From Acidobacteriota bacterium (GTDB lineage: Bacteria; Acidobacteriota; Terriglobia; Terriglobales; SCQP01): a DNA stretch of 64,000 nucleotides. Below, in pieces: positions 9,130 to 16,993 of the stretch. The notes beneath the pieces are model-generated. The model saw only the letters and a list, made by a program, of their open reading frames with translations. It was not told the origin of the DNA and did not search any database. The position numbers were made by a program, and so were the translations under genes. The stretch is taken from contig SCQP01000012.1 in the NCBI GenBank assembly GCA_004299485.1, forward strand, positions 93,969-157,968. Direction: 5' to 3'. How positions within the stretch are numbered: the stretch's first letter is position 1; each line of letters opens with the position of its first letter.

Positions 9130-9627
9130 ATGCGTGAGCTTCGGCCGGAACCCAGGCCGATGGCGGGCGCGCGGGCACCGCTGTTCGAGCGCCTGGCGGA
9201 AGTGGAGGGCACGGCGGCGAGTGGGCCGGCGCCGCCGCGGGTGCTTGATCGCGCGGGGCTGCGGACCTCGATACTCGAGGGCCTCGCGCAGTTGTTGAAC
9301 ACGCGGCGGCCGGGGGGAGTGCCGGAAGGCTGGGTGCTGGATTATGGGGTACCGGATTTTGGCGGGCTGAGCGCCGCCAGCGCGCCTGACCGGGAACACT
9401 ACGCCAGCGCGCTCACGGCCGCGATCGCGGCCTACGAGCCGCGCCTGCTCGACGCTCGCATCAGCCTGGAGCCGGTCGCCGGGGATCCGCAGCGGCTGAG
9501 GGGACGGCTGAGCGGCGATCTGCTGCTGGGCAGCATCCGCGAGCCGGTAGTTTTCCCTTTGCTGCTGCACGCCGCCAGCGGCGCGTTGCAGTTTGGCGAG
9601 GACAACGCCGGCGAGGTGACGGCATGA
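9130..9627 (+). CDS. tssE: TssE, T6SS baseplate gp25-like wedge protein
   Basis: TssE is the gp25-like wedge component of the T6SS baseplate, from which sheath polymerisation starts. The gp25 core is visible: a LRTSILEGLAQLLNTRRPG helix at about residues 40-60, the VLDYGVPDFGGLS motif at 70-82, then an AIAAYEPRLLDARISLEP strand pair. The 165-residue length fits. The gene overlaps tssF by four bases (ATGA). Confidence 0.93.
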   Translation: MRELRPEPRPMAGARAPLFERLAEVEGTAASGPAPPRVLDRAGLRTSILEGLAQLLNTRRPGGVPEGWVLDYGVPDFGGLSAASAPDREHYASALTAAIAAYEPRLLDARISLEPVAGDPQRLRGRLSGDLLLGSIREPVVFPLLLHAASGALQFGEDNAGEVTA

Positions 9628-11438
9628 GCGCCAACCTCGACGAACTTTACCCGTATTACCGCGCCGAGCTGGACTATCTGCGGCATGCGGCGCGGGCGTT
9701 TGCCGCCGACTATCCCAATGCGGCGGCACGGCTGGAGCTCTCGGGCGAGGAATCGCCCGATCCGCACGTGGAGCGGCTGCTGGAGAGTTTTGCGTTTCTC
9801 ACCGGCCGCATTCAGCACCGGCTGGACAGTCAGTTTCCGGAAATCACTACCGCCCTGCTGGCGCAGCTTGCGCCCCACCTGGTGAATCCCATTCCGCCGA
9901 TGGCGATGGCGCAGTTCGAGCCGGACCCGAAGCAGGGGAAACTGGAAAACGGCTACCTCATTCCGCGCCAGACGAAGCTGTTTGCGCAAACCGAGGACGG
10001 CCTCACCTGCCGCTTCCGCACCTGCTACCCGGTGATGCTGTGGCCGGTGGAAGTAAGCGAGGCGCGGCTGGAGCCGGCGAGTCACTTCGCCTTTTTGCGC
10101 TACCGACCACAGGTGGCGAGCGTGCTGCGGTTGCGGCTGTGCGCGCGCGGCGGACCGCTGCACGAACTGAGCCTGCGGCGGCTGCGGTTCCATCTGCACG
10201 GCGATGGGCCGCGGATGGAGGCGCTCTACGGGCTGCTGTTCGCCTCGATTGCGGGCGTGGCGCTGCGGCCGGGCGAAGAGAGCGAGCCGCGCTGGCCGCA
10301 GATGCTGCCCGCCTCGGCGCTGGAGGCGGTGGGGTTTGCCGAAGAGGAAGAGCTGATTCCCTACCCTTTGCGGGCGCAGCCGGCGACGCGGCTGCTGCAG
10401 GAATATTTTCATTTTCCGCAGAAGTTCCTGTTCTTCGACGTGGACCAACTTTCGACGAAGGGCTGCGCGCAATCGCTCGAGATTCTGCTGCTGCTGTCGC
10501 GCCTGCCGCCGGAAAAACTGGAAGCGCGGGCGAGCGATTTTCAGCTTGGCTGCACTCCCATCATCAATTTGTTCCCGCGCACGAGCGAGCCCATCCGCGT
10601 GGATCAGCGCGCGACCGAGTACCGGCTGCAGGCGGACATGCGGCGCGAGCGCACCACGGAAATTCATTCCGTGCTGGCGGTATCGAGCTCGTCGAATCCG
10701 GCGGAAGAGCAGCTCGAGCTGGAACCGCTGTTTTCGCTGCGGCATGCGGCAGCACGCAACAAGGCACGCTGCTACTGGCAGGCGCGGCGCGTGCCGGCGG
10801 AGCTGCCGGACATGCCGGGCAGCGACATGCGGGTTTCGTTTGTGGATCTCGACCTGAATCCCGCCGCGCCGCCACGGCAGATGGCCTACGCGCATCTGCT
10901 TTGCAGCAACCGCGATCTGGCGGAGCAGATTCCGCCGGGGGCGCGGCTGCAGACGGAAGAAAAGGCGCCGCTGCAGCGCATCCAGTGCCTGGCCAAGCCC
11001 ACGGCGACGGCCTATCCGCGCCTGGGCGGTGCGGCGCTGTGGAGCCTGATCGGCAGCCAGTCGCTGAACCATCTGTCGCTCACCGGACCGGAGGGCCTTG
11101 CGGCGCTGCAAACCATGTTGCGGCTCTATGGCGGCGGCGACAGTCCCAGCGGGCGGCAGCAGATCGAGGATCTGCGCGAGCTGCAATGCCGGGCGGTGGT
11201 GCGGCGGCTGGGGGCGGAGGCGTGGCGCGGCTTCTGTCCCGGCTATGCAATCACGCTGACGTTACAGGACCGAAGCTACCGCGCCCACGGCGCCTATCTG
11301 TTCGGCGCAGTGCTGCAGCATTTCTTCGGCCTGTACGCGGCGCTTAACAGCTTCACCGAGCTGGTGCTGCGCACGGCCGATCCCCATTCCCCCGAACTGC
11401 GTTACGCGCCGCGAGCGGGCGCGCAGGCGCTGCTGTAA
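9624..11438 (+). CDS. tssF: TssF, T6SS baseplate wedge protein
   Basis: TssF is the large baseplate wedge subunit that works with TssG and TssE. The N-terminus is diagnostic (YYRAELDYLRHAARAFAADYP) and is followed by HVERLLESFAFLTGRIQHRLD and PEITTALLAQLAPHLVNPIP. The middle and C-terminal parts hold the usual CTPIINLFPRTSEPIRVDQ and SEYRL-like repeats, ending with an LFGAVLQHFFGLYAALNSF motif. The 604-residue length is normal. tssG, normally the next gene, is instead in the convergent operon at 15937-16935. Confidence 0.95.
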   Translation: MSANLDELYPYYRAELDYLRHAARAFAADYPNAAARLELSGEESPDPHVERLLESFAFLTGRIQHRLDSQFPEITTALLAQLAPHLVNPIPPMAMAQFEPDPKQGKLENGYLIPRQTKLFAQTEDGLTCRFRTCYPVMLWPVEVSEARLEPASHFAFLRYRPQVASVLRLRLCARGGPLHELSLRRLRFHLHGDGPRMEALYGLLFASIAGVALRPGEESEPRWPQMLPASALEAVGFAEEEELIPYPLRAQPATRLLQEYFHFPQKFLFFDVDQLSTKGCAQSLEILLLLSRLPPEKLEARASDFQLGCTPIINLFPRTSEPIRVDQRATEYRLQADMRRERTTEIHSVLAVSSSSNPAEEQLELEPLFSLRHAAARNKARCYWQARRVPAELPDMPGSDMRVSFVDLDLNPAAPPRQMAYAHLLCSNRDLAEQIPPGARLQTEEKAPLQRIQCLAKPTATAYPRLGGAALWSLIGSQSLNHLSLTGPEGLAALQTMLRLYGGGDSPSGRQQIEDLRELQCRAVVRRLGAEAWRGFCPGYAITLTLQDRSYRAHGAYLFGAVLQHFFGLYAALNSFTELVLRTADPHSPELRYAPRAGAQALL

Positions 11439-11452
11439 CCGGAGATCCCCCC

Positions 11453-12541
11453 ATGCCTTTTGGAGCTGAGCAAACCCAATACCTGCCGCCGCCCGATGCC
11501 TGGGTGGAGCGGATCACCAGCGGCCTGGCGAAGTATTACGACAACTCCGCCGACGCCGCCGTGCGCGAAAAGTTTGACGCGTTTGCGCGCTCGGGCATGG
11601 GCACGTTCACGTCGCTGAAAGACCGTTTCAGCTCCTTCGTGAGCGCGCCGCGCCTCAATGCCGCGGCCAACCATTTTTTTGACGCGAGCAAGGCGGCGGT
11701 GCAGATGAAGCTCAATCAGCTCTACGCCAACCGCGGCTATTTCGTCACCTATCTGGGCACAACGCTGGCGCAGACGGCGCTGGAGGCGGGCCTGGGAGCT
11801 GCGCTGGTGAAAGTGCCGGGAGGCAAGACGATCGCCAGCTTCGTGGGGCAGAAAGCCTTCGAGGACAAGTTCGCCGAAATCCAGCGCGACAAGCTGAACG
11901 ACATGCGCGCCAGCCTGGGGCAGGCGAGTGATCCGCGCGATACGGCCGCGATCAACAAGAGCTTTGTCGCGCCGAACGAAGCCAAGGAGGCGGCGGGCGG
12001 AGCGTTCGACACTTACGTGAGTCTGGGCGGTCTGCTGGCGACGCTGGGCGGCGCCAAGCCGATTCAGAGCTGGGCCGAGGCGGTGACCTTTCCCGAGCGG
12101 GCGTTCGAGGCGCGCAAGCTGGCCTCGCAGCTCAACGTGCAACTGGTGGCGGTGGAATCGTATCTGGCGTGCATGCGCTCGCACTTGACCGAGGTGCAGA
12201 AAGTGGTGCAGCAGTACCGTGGCCAGCTCGCGAGCACGTTGCGCACGGGCGTGCAGGAGACGCTGCAGAAGGCGTTTATGGAGGGACGGGGCGCCGGCGT
12301 GAAGGCGCTCACCACGGCGGCCAACAGAGCCGGCGGCGTCAACCGCATCGGGGTGATGGATTTTCCGCCGAGCGCGCCGCACAGCGACATGACGGGATCG
12401 ATTCAGGACCCGGCGACACTGCTGGGCGCGTGCATCGCCAACGCGGCGGCACAGGGAGTTTACGCGGGCTTTAACGACATGTACTACCGATCGCGCAACC
12501 TTTCGCCGGTGCGGCCGGGGCTGCCGGTGCGGCAGTTCTAG
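11453..12541 (+). CDS. unrecognised T6SS-operon protein (362 aa)
   Basis: This is the last gene of the plus-strand tss operon, 14 bases after tssF with GGAGA ahead of the ATG. No family is recognised. The 362-residue product is soluble-looking and largely helical, with no signal peptide. It has a small Gly/Ala-rich stretch at about 100-130 (TYLGTTLAQTALEAGLGAAL and PGGKTIASFVGQKAFEDKF) that could be an amphipathic or membrane-inserting hairpin. A second helical region at 225-260 (VAVESYLACMRSHLTEVQ, VVQQYRGQLASTL) looks like a helical bundle. The C-terminus (FNDMYYRSRNLSPVRPGLP) is basic and proline-rich. Position suggests either a structural accessory or an effector carried by Hcp or VgrG; nothing in the sequence decides between them. 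Confidence 0.8.
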   Translation: MPFGAEQTQYLPPPDAWVERITSGLAKYYDNSADAAVREKFDAFARSGMGTFTSLKDRFSSFVSAPRLNAAANHFFDASKAAVQMKLNQLYANRGYFVTYLGTTLAQTALEAGLGAALVKVPGGKTIASFVGQKAFEDKFAEIQRDKLNDMRASLGQASDPRDTAAINKSFVAPNEAKEAAGGAFDTYVSLGGLLATLGGAKPIQSWAEAVTFPERAFEARKLASQLNVQLVAVESYLACMRSHLTEVQKVVQQYRGQLASTLRTGVQETLQKAFMEGRGAGVKALTTAANRAGGVNRIGVMDFPPSAPHSDMTGSIQDPATLLGACIANAAAQGVYAGFNDMYYRSRNLSPVRPGLPVRQF

Positions 12542-12545
12542 CCCA

Positions 12546-13187
12546 CTAAATCGCTGCGACGGGGCGGACGAGGGCGAGGAGGCCGTCGGAGCGGCGGAGC
12601 TGGGCGGCGGCGGCGGCGGCTTGTTCGAGGGTGGCGAAGGGGCCGATGCGGACCACATTCCAGACGCGGTGTTGCGCGTCGGTCAATTGCATGACCTGAG
12701 CGGTGCAGCCGTGGGTTTTGAGGCTAGCGACGAGGCTGGCGGCGTTGGCGGCATCCTGGAAGGAGCCGAGCTGGAGGTCGTATTCCGGCTGACCGGTTTG
12801 GGCGCTGGCGGTGAGGGCGAGGCCGCAGGCGTTGGCGGGCGCGGCGGCAGCGGCAGTAGCGATCGCTGTGGGCGTGGGCGCAGGCTGGGGTGGAGGAGCG
12901 GTTGGGACTGCAGGGACCCTGCTTCGCGCTTCGCGCTTCGCAGGGTGATTCTGCCGCTGCGCAGCAGCGGCAGAATCAGCGGCTAATTCCTGCGCATGCT
13001 GGGAAGCTTGGGCCTGGCGGCCGGCGACGAGGATGGGCCAGACGCTTTGGCGGTACAGGCCCATGCCCACCAGCAAGCCATCGGCGAATACCAGCGCGAC
13101 CACCAGACAGGCGCCGAGGACGAAAAGCGCGATGCCTTTATGGTCGAGGGCGAAATGGATCTTCTTTTTGGGCGGCTTTTCCGGCAT
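12546..13187 (-). CDS. SPOR-domain inner-membrane protein linked to the T6SS
   Basis: The protein has a short basic cytoplasmic N-terminus (PEKPPKKKIHF), one membrane helix at about 18-42 (GIALFVLGACLVVALVFADGLLVG starts here), an Ala/Pro-rich periplasmic linker, and a C-terminal SPOR domain at about 135-213 (YDLQLGSFQDAANAASLVASL, VVRIGPFATLEQAAAAA). SPOR domains bind glycan strands lacking stem peptides, mostly at division sites. As the last gene of the minus-strand T6SS operon it could anchor the apparatus to peptidoglycan, a role filled by OmpA-like domains elsewhere; this is inference. Part of the linker is encoded by a hairpin repeat at 12916-12946. It converges tail to tail with the 362-residue gene, four bases apart, with no terminator between. 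Confidence 0.85.
   Translation of the reverse strand: MPEKPPKKKIHFALDHKGIALFVLGACLVVALVFADGLLVGMGLYRQSVWPILVAGRQAQASQHAQELAADSAAAAQRQNHPAKREARSRVPAVPTAPPPQPAPTPTAIATAAAAAPANACGLALTASAQTGQPEYDLQLGSFQDAANAASLVASLKTHGCTAQVMQLTDAQHRVWNVVRIGPFATLEQAAAAAAQLRRSDGLLALVRPVAAI
12916..12946 (-). repeat. hairpin repeat C in the SPOR-domain gene
   Basis: ACCCTGCTTCGCGCTTCGCG then CTTCGCAGGGT on the plus strand, in frame in the Ala/Pro-rich periplasmic linker. Confidence 0.8.
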
Positions 13188-13199
13188 CGTTTTCCTCGA

Positions 13200-13586
13200 T
13201 TAAGGCACCATGGTTTTGGTCTGTCCGGGCGAGACGATCTGAATGACGCCACCCCACATGCACATCAGCTTGGAGTTGCTATCGAGGGCGGGCATGTTGG
13301 CGATCATGACCGTGGGCGCGCCCGGCGCCCAGGGCGCGGTCGTGGCGGGCACACAGGGCATGGGCGTGAGCACGCCCAGCGCGGCCGCGGTGGCGGCAGC
13401 GACGGTGGGGTTGGAGGGGGAGTTGCACATGCCGAAGGGCGGGATGTTGACCATCGGCTTGTTGTCCATGATGTTGGCAGCGGGAGTCTGGGTCAGGACT
13501 TTGTTGGCGGGGAGGACCACCAAAGTTGAGGGCGCAACGCCGAAGCTGCATTGCATCATCGCTCCCATGCATACTTGCATTGCCAC
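13200..13586 (-). CDS. DUF4280 / PAAR-like T6SS tip protein
   Basis: The 128-residue protein matches the DUF4280 pattern: an N-terminal MQVCMGAMMQCSFGVAPS strand, the central NIMDNKPMVNIPPFGMC turn followed by SNPTV, and a C-terminal SKLMCMWGGVIQIVSPGQ. DUF4280 proteins are PAAR-like and are thought to sharpen the VgrG spike and carry effectors. The regularly placed cysteine and methionine residues (C6, C14, the FGMC cysteine, the KLMCMWGG cysteine) may bind a metal as the His/Cys set does in true PAAR proteins. It lies two genes downstream of vgrG in the same operon. No toxin domain is fused to it. Confidence 0.85.
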   Translation of the reverse strand: MAMQVCMGAMMQCSFGVAPSTLVVLPANKVLTQTPAANIMDNKPMVNIPPFGMCNSPSNPTVAAATAAALGVLTPMPCVPATTAPWAPGAPTVMIANMPALDSNSKLMCMWGGVIQIVSPGQTKTMVP

Positions 13587-13589
13587 AGG

Positions 13590-13961
13590 TTAGTAACTCC
13601 TCTTCTTCGGAGGCCCTGCTTCGCGCTGCGCGCTACGCAGGGCGTTGCCACCGCGCTCGATCCGCTTGCCCTCCTCATAATACTCCGTTGAGACGGGTTT
13701 GCCATCCGGGTCAAATACCGTGACTTCGCCGTGCTGGTTGCCTTCATGAAAGTGAGCGAGCAGGAGGAGCTTGCCCGATTGGTACGCCTTGAGCGGGCCG
13801 TCAAGCTTGCCGCCCTTGAACTGGGCGGTGTGCACAATTTCGCCGCCGGGGCCGTAGCGAGTCACTTCACCCTCCAATTGGCCTTGCACGAAGTGCGCGC
13901 GTTCGAGGATGGTGCCATCGGGCGCGTGGCGAAGAATTTCTCCGTGAAGAGGGTCCGGCAT
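13590..13961 (-). CDS. MORN-like repeat protein behind vgrG
   Basis: The 123-residue protein consists of four to five MORN-variant repeats of the antitoxin/YwqK type, each built around HGE or LEG/LDG turns: HGEILRHAPDG, LEGEVTRYGPGGEIVHTAQF, LDGPLKAYQSGKLLLLAHF, HGEVTVFDPDGKPVSTEYY. There is no signal peptide. Such proteins are common beside T6SS spike genes; they may be immunity proteins, adaptors or parts of the tip, and the sequence does not settle which. The C-terminal tail after residue 105 (ALRSAQREAGPPKKRSY) is encoded by a 29-bp hairpin repeat (13614-13642), so the natural end of the protein was probably shorter. Two bases separate it from the vgrG stop. Confidence 0.8.
   Translation of the reverse strand: MPDPLHGEILRHAPDGTILERAHFVQGQLEGEVTRYGPGGEIVHTAQFKGGKLDGPLKAYQSGKLLLLAHFHEGNQHGEVTVFDPDGKPVSTEYYEEGKRIERGGNALRSAQREAGPPKKRSY
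13614..13642 (-). repeat. hairpin repeat C in the MORN-like gene
   Basis: CCCTGCTTCGCGCTGCGCGC then TACGCAGGG; it encodes the last residues of the MORN-like protein. Confidence 0.8.
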
Positions 13962-13963
13962 AG

Positions 13964-15931
13964 TCAGTTGATTTGTACCAGCGAGCCTTTAATCTGGGTG
14001 ATGCCGCTGCTTTCGACGGTTTGCTGGGCGTTGGCTTTGTGGTCCATGGTGGTGCCGGCCTGGTTGGTCAGGCTGGTGCCGGCGTTATTTTCGAGCGACG
14101 TACCGGATTTGTTGGTGAGCGAGGTGCCGGCGTCGTTTTCGAGCGACGTGCCCGCCTTGTTGGTGAACGACGAGCCGGCCTTGATCGAGACCGAGCCGCT
14201 GACCTCGATGCTGAGATTGCCGCTGACGCTCAAGGTGTAGTTGCCGCTGACCGTTTGCTTGAAGTCGGCGGAGTTGGTGTGGGTTTCGTTGCCGGTGATG
14301 GTCAGCTCGCGCGTGCCTTTGACGCTGTGGGTTTCCTTGCCGGTATTGACGGCGATGGAACGGTCGCCCTTGTCGACGACGAGCGATTCGTTTTTCTGCT
14401 GCACCGTGACGGTGCGATTTTGAGCAATCGTGATCGCCTGATCGTTGAGCACGCTGACGTTCATGTCTTTCTGCGCCTGCATGAATAGCTCTTCCGAGCC
14501 GGCCTTGTCCTCGAAGCGGATTTCGTTGTTGCCGTCCTGGTTGGGGCTGGAGTGCGTCTTGATGGTGCTGCGGGTCTGATTGTCGGGCAGGGCGTAGGGG
14601 GTGACCTGGGTGGCGTTGTAGACGGTGCCGGTGATGAGCGGGCGGTCGGGGTCGCCCTCTTCAAAGCTGACGACGACCTCCTGGCCGATGCGGGGAATGA
14701 AGCTCGCGCCCCAGGACTTGCCCGCCCAGGTTTGCGCCACGCGGATCCAGCAGGAGCTGTTTTCGTCGCTCGCACTCGACTGATCCCAGGGGAATTTCAC
14801 CTTCACGCGGCCATATTGATCGCTGAAAATCTCATCGCCTGATTTGCCCACCACCACCGCGGTCTGGCAGCCGGCGACGGCCGGCCGCGGGGTGGTGAGC
14901 GGCGGACGGAAGACCTGGGTGGCGAGGATGGCTTCGAAGTCGTTTTGATATTCCAATTGCGTGCCATCGACCTTCAGCGACGTGAGCACGTAACTGGTGT
15001 TGGCGGAGGAGCGGAAATGACCGGCCAGGGTGAAGGTGCAGCCGGCGTGAAAGGCGCGGCAGAGGCTGGTGCCCGAGATGCGCTGGGCGGCAGCTTCATG
15101 AATGCCGAGACGCAGGCCGGCGCGGGTTTCGCCATCGGCTTTGGCGGCGTAGCGGCCGGGATAGTTGTACCAGGTGACGGCGTCGGCGCCGCTGCCGGCG
15201 GTGGCCAGCAGGTCGGTTGCGGGGATGGTGAAGTTGTAGTCGTCGAGCTGGGTTTTGGCGGTGACCACCTGCTGCTCGATACGGCAGGCGAGCACAGCGT
15301 CGGCAGTTTGCTGGGCGGCGCTTTCGGCGCGGAAGGTGGCGGTGGTGAGGCCGGTGCAGGCCTCGTAGGTGCTGGGGTCGTCGGCGAGGACGAGAGTGTG
15401 GGCGGAGCTGGTGTGCTCGAAGAAGTAGAAGATGCCCTCTTCCTCCAGCAACCGCGAGACGAAGGCCAGCGCCGTCTCGTTGTACTGCACGCAGTAGTCA
15501 CGCGCGGTGTAGGTGCCGGTGAGCGCGTCTTTGAAGGCGGTGAAGCCGAGATTGCTGAAAACTTTTTTGACGATGTCGGGCGCGGAGAGGTTCTGAAAAA
15601 TCTGGCAGCCGGAGGAGAAGCCCAGCAGCCACAGCCAGGGATGGATTTCGGCGGTGTAGGAGGTCAGGCGCGGCGATTGCGCGGTGACGGCGAAGCGGCC
15701 GACCACGCCGTTGATGTACTGCTGGTCGCCGCTGGGCAGTTCGATCTGCAGGGTGATGTTCTGGCCGACGATGCTGGAGAAATCGAGATTGGCGTCTTCG
15801 CTGACCAGATCCAGGGTGTAGTGAAACAGGCCGGAGATGCGCTCTTCGCCGGAATAACGCTCGACCAGGAGCTGGTTGGCGCCGAGCGGCGTGGTCAACT
15901 GCACCGGGCTGGTGGATTGATCGAGAGCCAT
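13964..15931 (-). CDS. vgrG: VgrG (TssI), T6SS spike protein
   Basis: VgrG trimers form the puncturing spike on the Hcp tube. The gp27-like part spans about residues 1-340 (LLVERYSGEERISGLFHYTL near the start, then YNETALAFVSRLLEEEGIFYFF-type motifs). The gp5-like OB fold is near 360-450 (FSDQYGRVKVKFPWD, then SCWIRVAQTWAGKSWGASF and PRIGQEVVVSFEEGDPDRP). The C-terminal needle holds the usual QDGNNEIRFEDKAGSEELF and then repeats of about seven residues ending in a run of GTSL(E/T)N units. There is no fused effector domain. The gene lies between tssG and the MORN/DUF4280 pair, which are the likely cargo or tip partners. Confidence 0.95.
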   Translation of the reverse strand: MALDQSTSPVQLTTPLGANQLLVERYSGEERISGLFHYTLDLVSEDANLDFSSIVGQNITLQIELPSGDQQYINGVVGRFAVTAQSPRLTSYTAEIHPWLWLLGFSSGCQIFQNLSAPDIVKKVFSNLGFTAFKDALTGTYTARDYCVQYNETALAFVSRLLEEEGIFYFFEHTSSAHTLVLADDPSTYEACTGLTTATFRAESAAQQTADAVLACRIEQQVVTAKTQLDDYNFTIPATDLLATAGSGADAVTWYNYPGRYAAKADGETRAGLRLGIHEAAAQRISGTSLCRAFHAGCTFTLAGHFRSSANTSYVLTSLKVDGTQLEYQNDFEAILATQVFRPPLTTPRPAVAGCQTAVVVGKSGDEIFSDQYGRVKVKFPWDQSSASDENSSCWIRVAQTWAGKSWGASFIPRIGQEVVVSFEEGDPDRPLITGTVYNATQVTPYALPDNQTRSTIKTHSSPNQDGNNEIRFEDKAGSEELFMQAQKDMNVSVLNDQAITIAQNRTVTVQQKNESLVVDKGDRSIAVNTGKETHSVKGTRELTITGNETHTNSADFKQTVSGNYTLSVSGNLSIEVSGSVSIKAGSSFTNKAGTSLENDAGTSLTNKSGTSLENNAGTSLTNQAGTTMDHKANAQQTVESSGITQIKGSLVQIN

Positions 15932-15936
15932 GGCGG

Positions 15937-16935
15937 TTACTCGAGGTTGAAGCGCACGCGCAGGGGCTCGCCGGCGGTTGCTGCGGCTGCATCGGCGGCG
16001 CCGCGCTGCGGCAGGAAGGCCGTCCAGCCGAGACGTGCGCCGCCCAGGCGCGCGCTCTCGACGGCTTCGGCGCGCAGGCAGAGGCAGACGGTGATGGCGC
16101 AGAGGGTTCCGGCGTAGAGGCGGGTGAGGGCGCGCAGGGCGGTGAGCGCGGCGCCGCCGGGCAGGAGCTCGAGGAACTGCGGCAGGTCGAGGGGCGCGGT
16201 TTCCAGCTCGGCGGCGGCGGCCTGCAGCCAGACGCGCTGGCCGACGACGGCGCCATCGCCCAGAATCTGGTTGCTGCCCTTGACGCCCAGGCGCGTCCAG
16301 GCTTCGGGCGGCAGCGGCCGCCAGGCGCCCTGCATTTGCCGCAGCGCAAAGCGCACGCCGAAGTAGTCGCTGAGCATGCGCTCCAGGCCCACCGCCGAGC
16401 GCGGCTGCTGCCAGAGCAGGCCGGCGTAGGCGATGAGCGCCCGGTCGGGCACCGGCAGACGCTCGCGCTGGCCGGGCAGCGCCAGTCCGGCGAAGGCGCG
16501 CAGGTAGCGGCCGGCGGGACTGTCTTCGGGCGGTTCGGCGGCGAGCGCCGGGCGGTGCGCGCGCGCGCCCCGGAAGACGAGCGAGAGCAGGCGGTGATGG
16601 AACAGGTTGAGGAAGTCGCGGGCGGCGTAGTCGCGCTCGCGCATGCGGTTCTGGATGATCTCGACCAGCGGCGGCGGCAGCGGACCCTCCGCTCCAGCCA
16701 AGCTGAAGAAATTCACCAGCAGGTGCGGGGGCGCGGCTTCGTCATCGGCGGCGGTGAGGGACTCCAGGTCGCTGGGCGGAAAATCCAGCCGGATGCTGGC
16801 CGCCAGGCGCACCGCCTCGCGCTCGGGGTCGCTGCCCGCGGCGAGCGGCGCTGCTTCGGGCCGCGCCCGCTCCAGCAGCAGCAGGGCCTGGAAAAAGTCA
16901 AAGCGGTAGGGCTCGGCCCGCAGCCACTCGATCAC
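15937..16935 (-). CDS. tssG: TssG, T6SS baseplate wedge protein
   Basis: TssG completes the TssE-TssF-TssG baseplate wedge. The N-terminal signature (VIEWLRAEPYRFDFFQALLLL) is followed by SIRLDFPPSDLESL, VNFFSLAGAEGPLPPPLVE and DFLNLFHHRLLSLVFRG, all typical. The reading frame is open further upstream, but the GTG at 16935 begins exactly at the conserved N-terminus and avoids a 110-base overlap with the kinase gene; it gives 332 residues, the usual length. tssG is separated from tssF here and placed between the phospho-signalling genes and vgrG, so the two T6SS operons cannot work independently. Confidence 0.9.
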   Translation of the reverse strand: MIEWLRAEPYRFDFFQALLLLERARPEAAPLAAGSDPEREAVRLAASIRLDFPPSDLESLTAADDEAAPPHLLVNFFSLAGAEGPLPPPLVEIIQNRMRERDYAARDFLNLFHHRLLSLVFRGARAHRPALAAEPPEDSPAGRYLRAFAGLALPGQRERLPVPDRALIAYAGLLWQQPRSAVGLERMLSDYFGVRFALRQMQGAWRPLPPEAWTRLGVKGSNQILGDGAVVGQRVWLQAAAAELETAPLDLPQFLELLPGGAALTALRALTRLYAGTLCAITVCLCLRAEAVESARLGGARLGWTAFLPQRGAADAAAATAGEPLRVRFNLE

Positions 16936-16993
16936 GGACGTGTTCGACCGCCAGCCTCGCTCCGCCACTCGCTGCGCTCCTTGTGGCCCAATC

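Noticed and set aside
14945..16117. Gly-rich frame antisense to vgrG and tssG
   Set aside because: A shadow of two well-supported genes.
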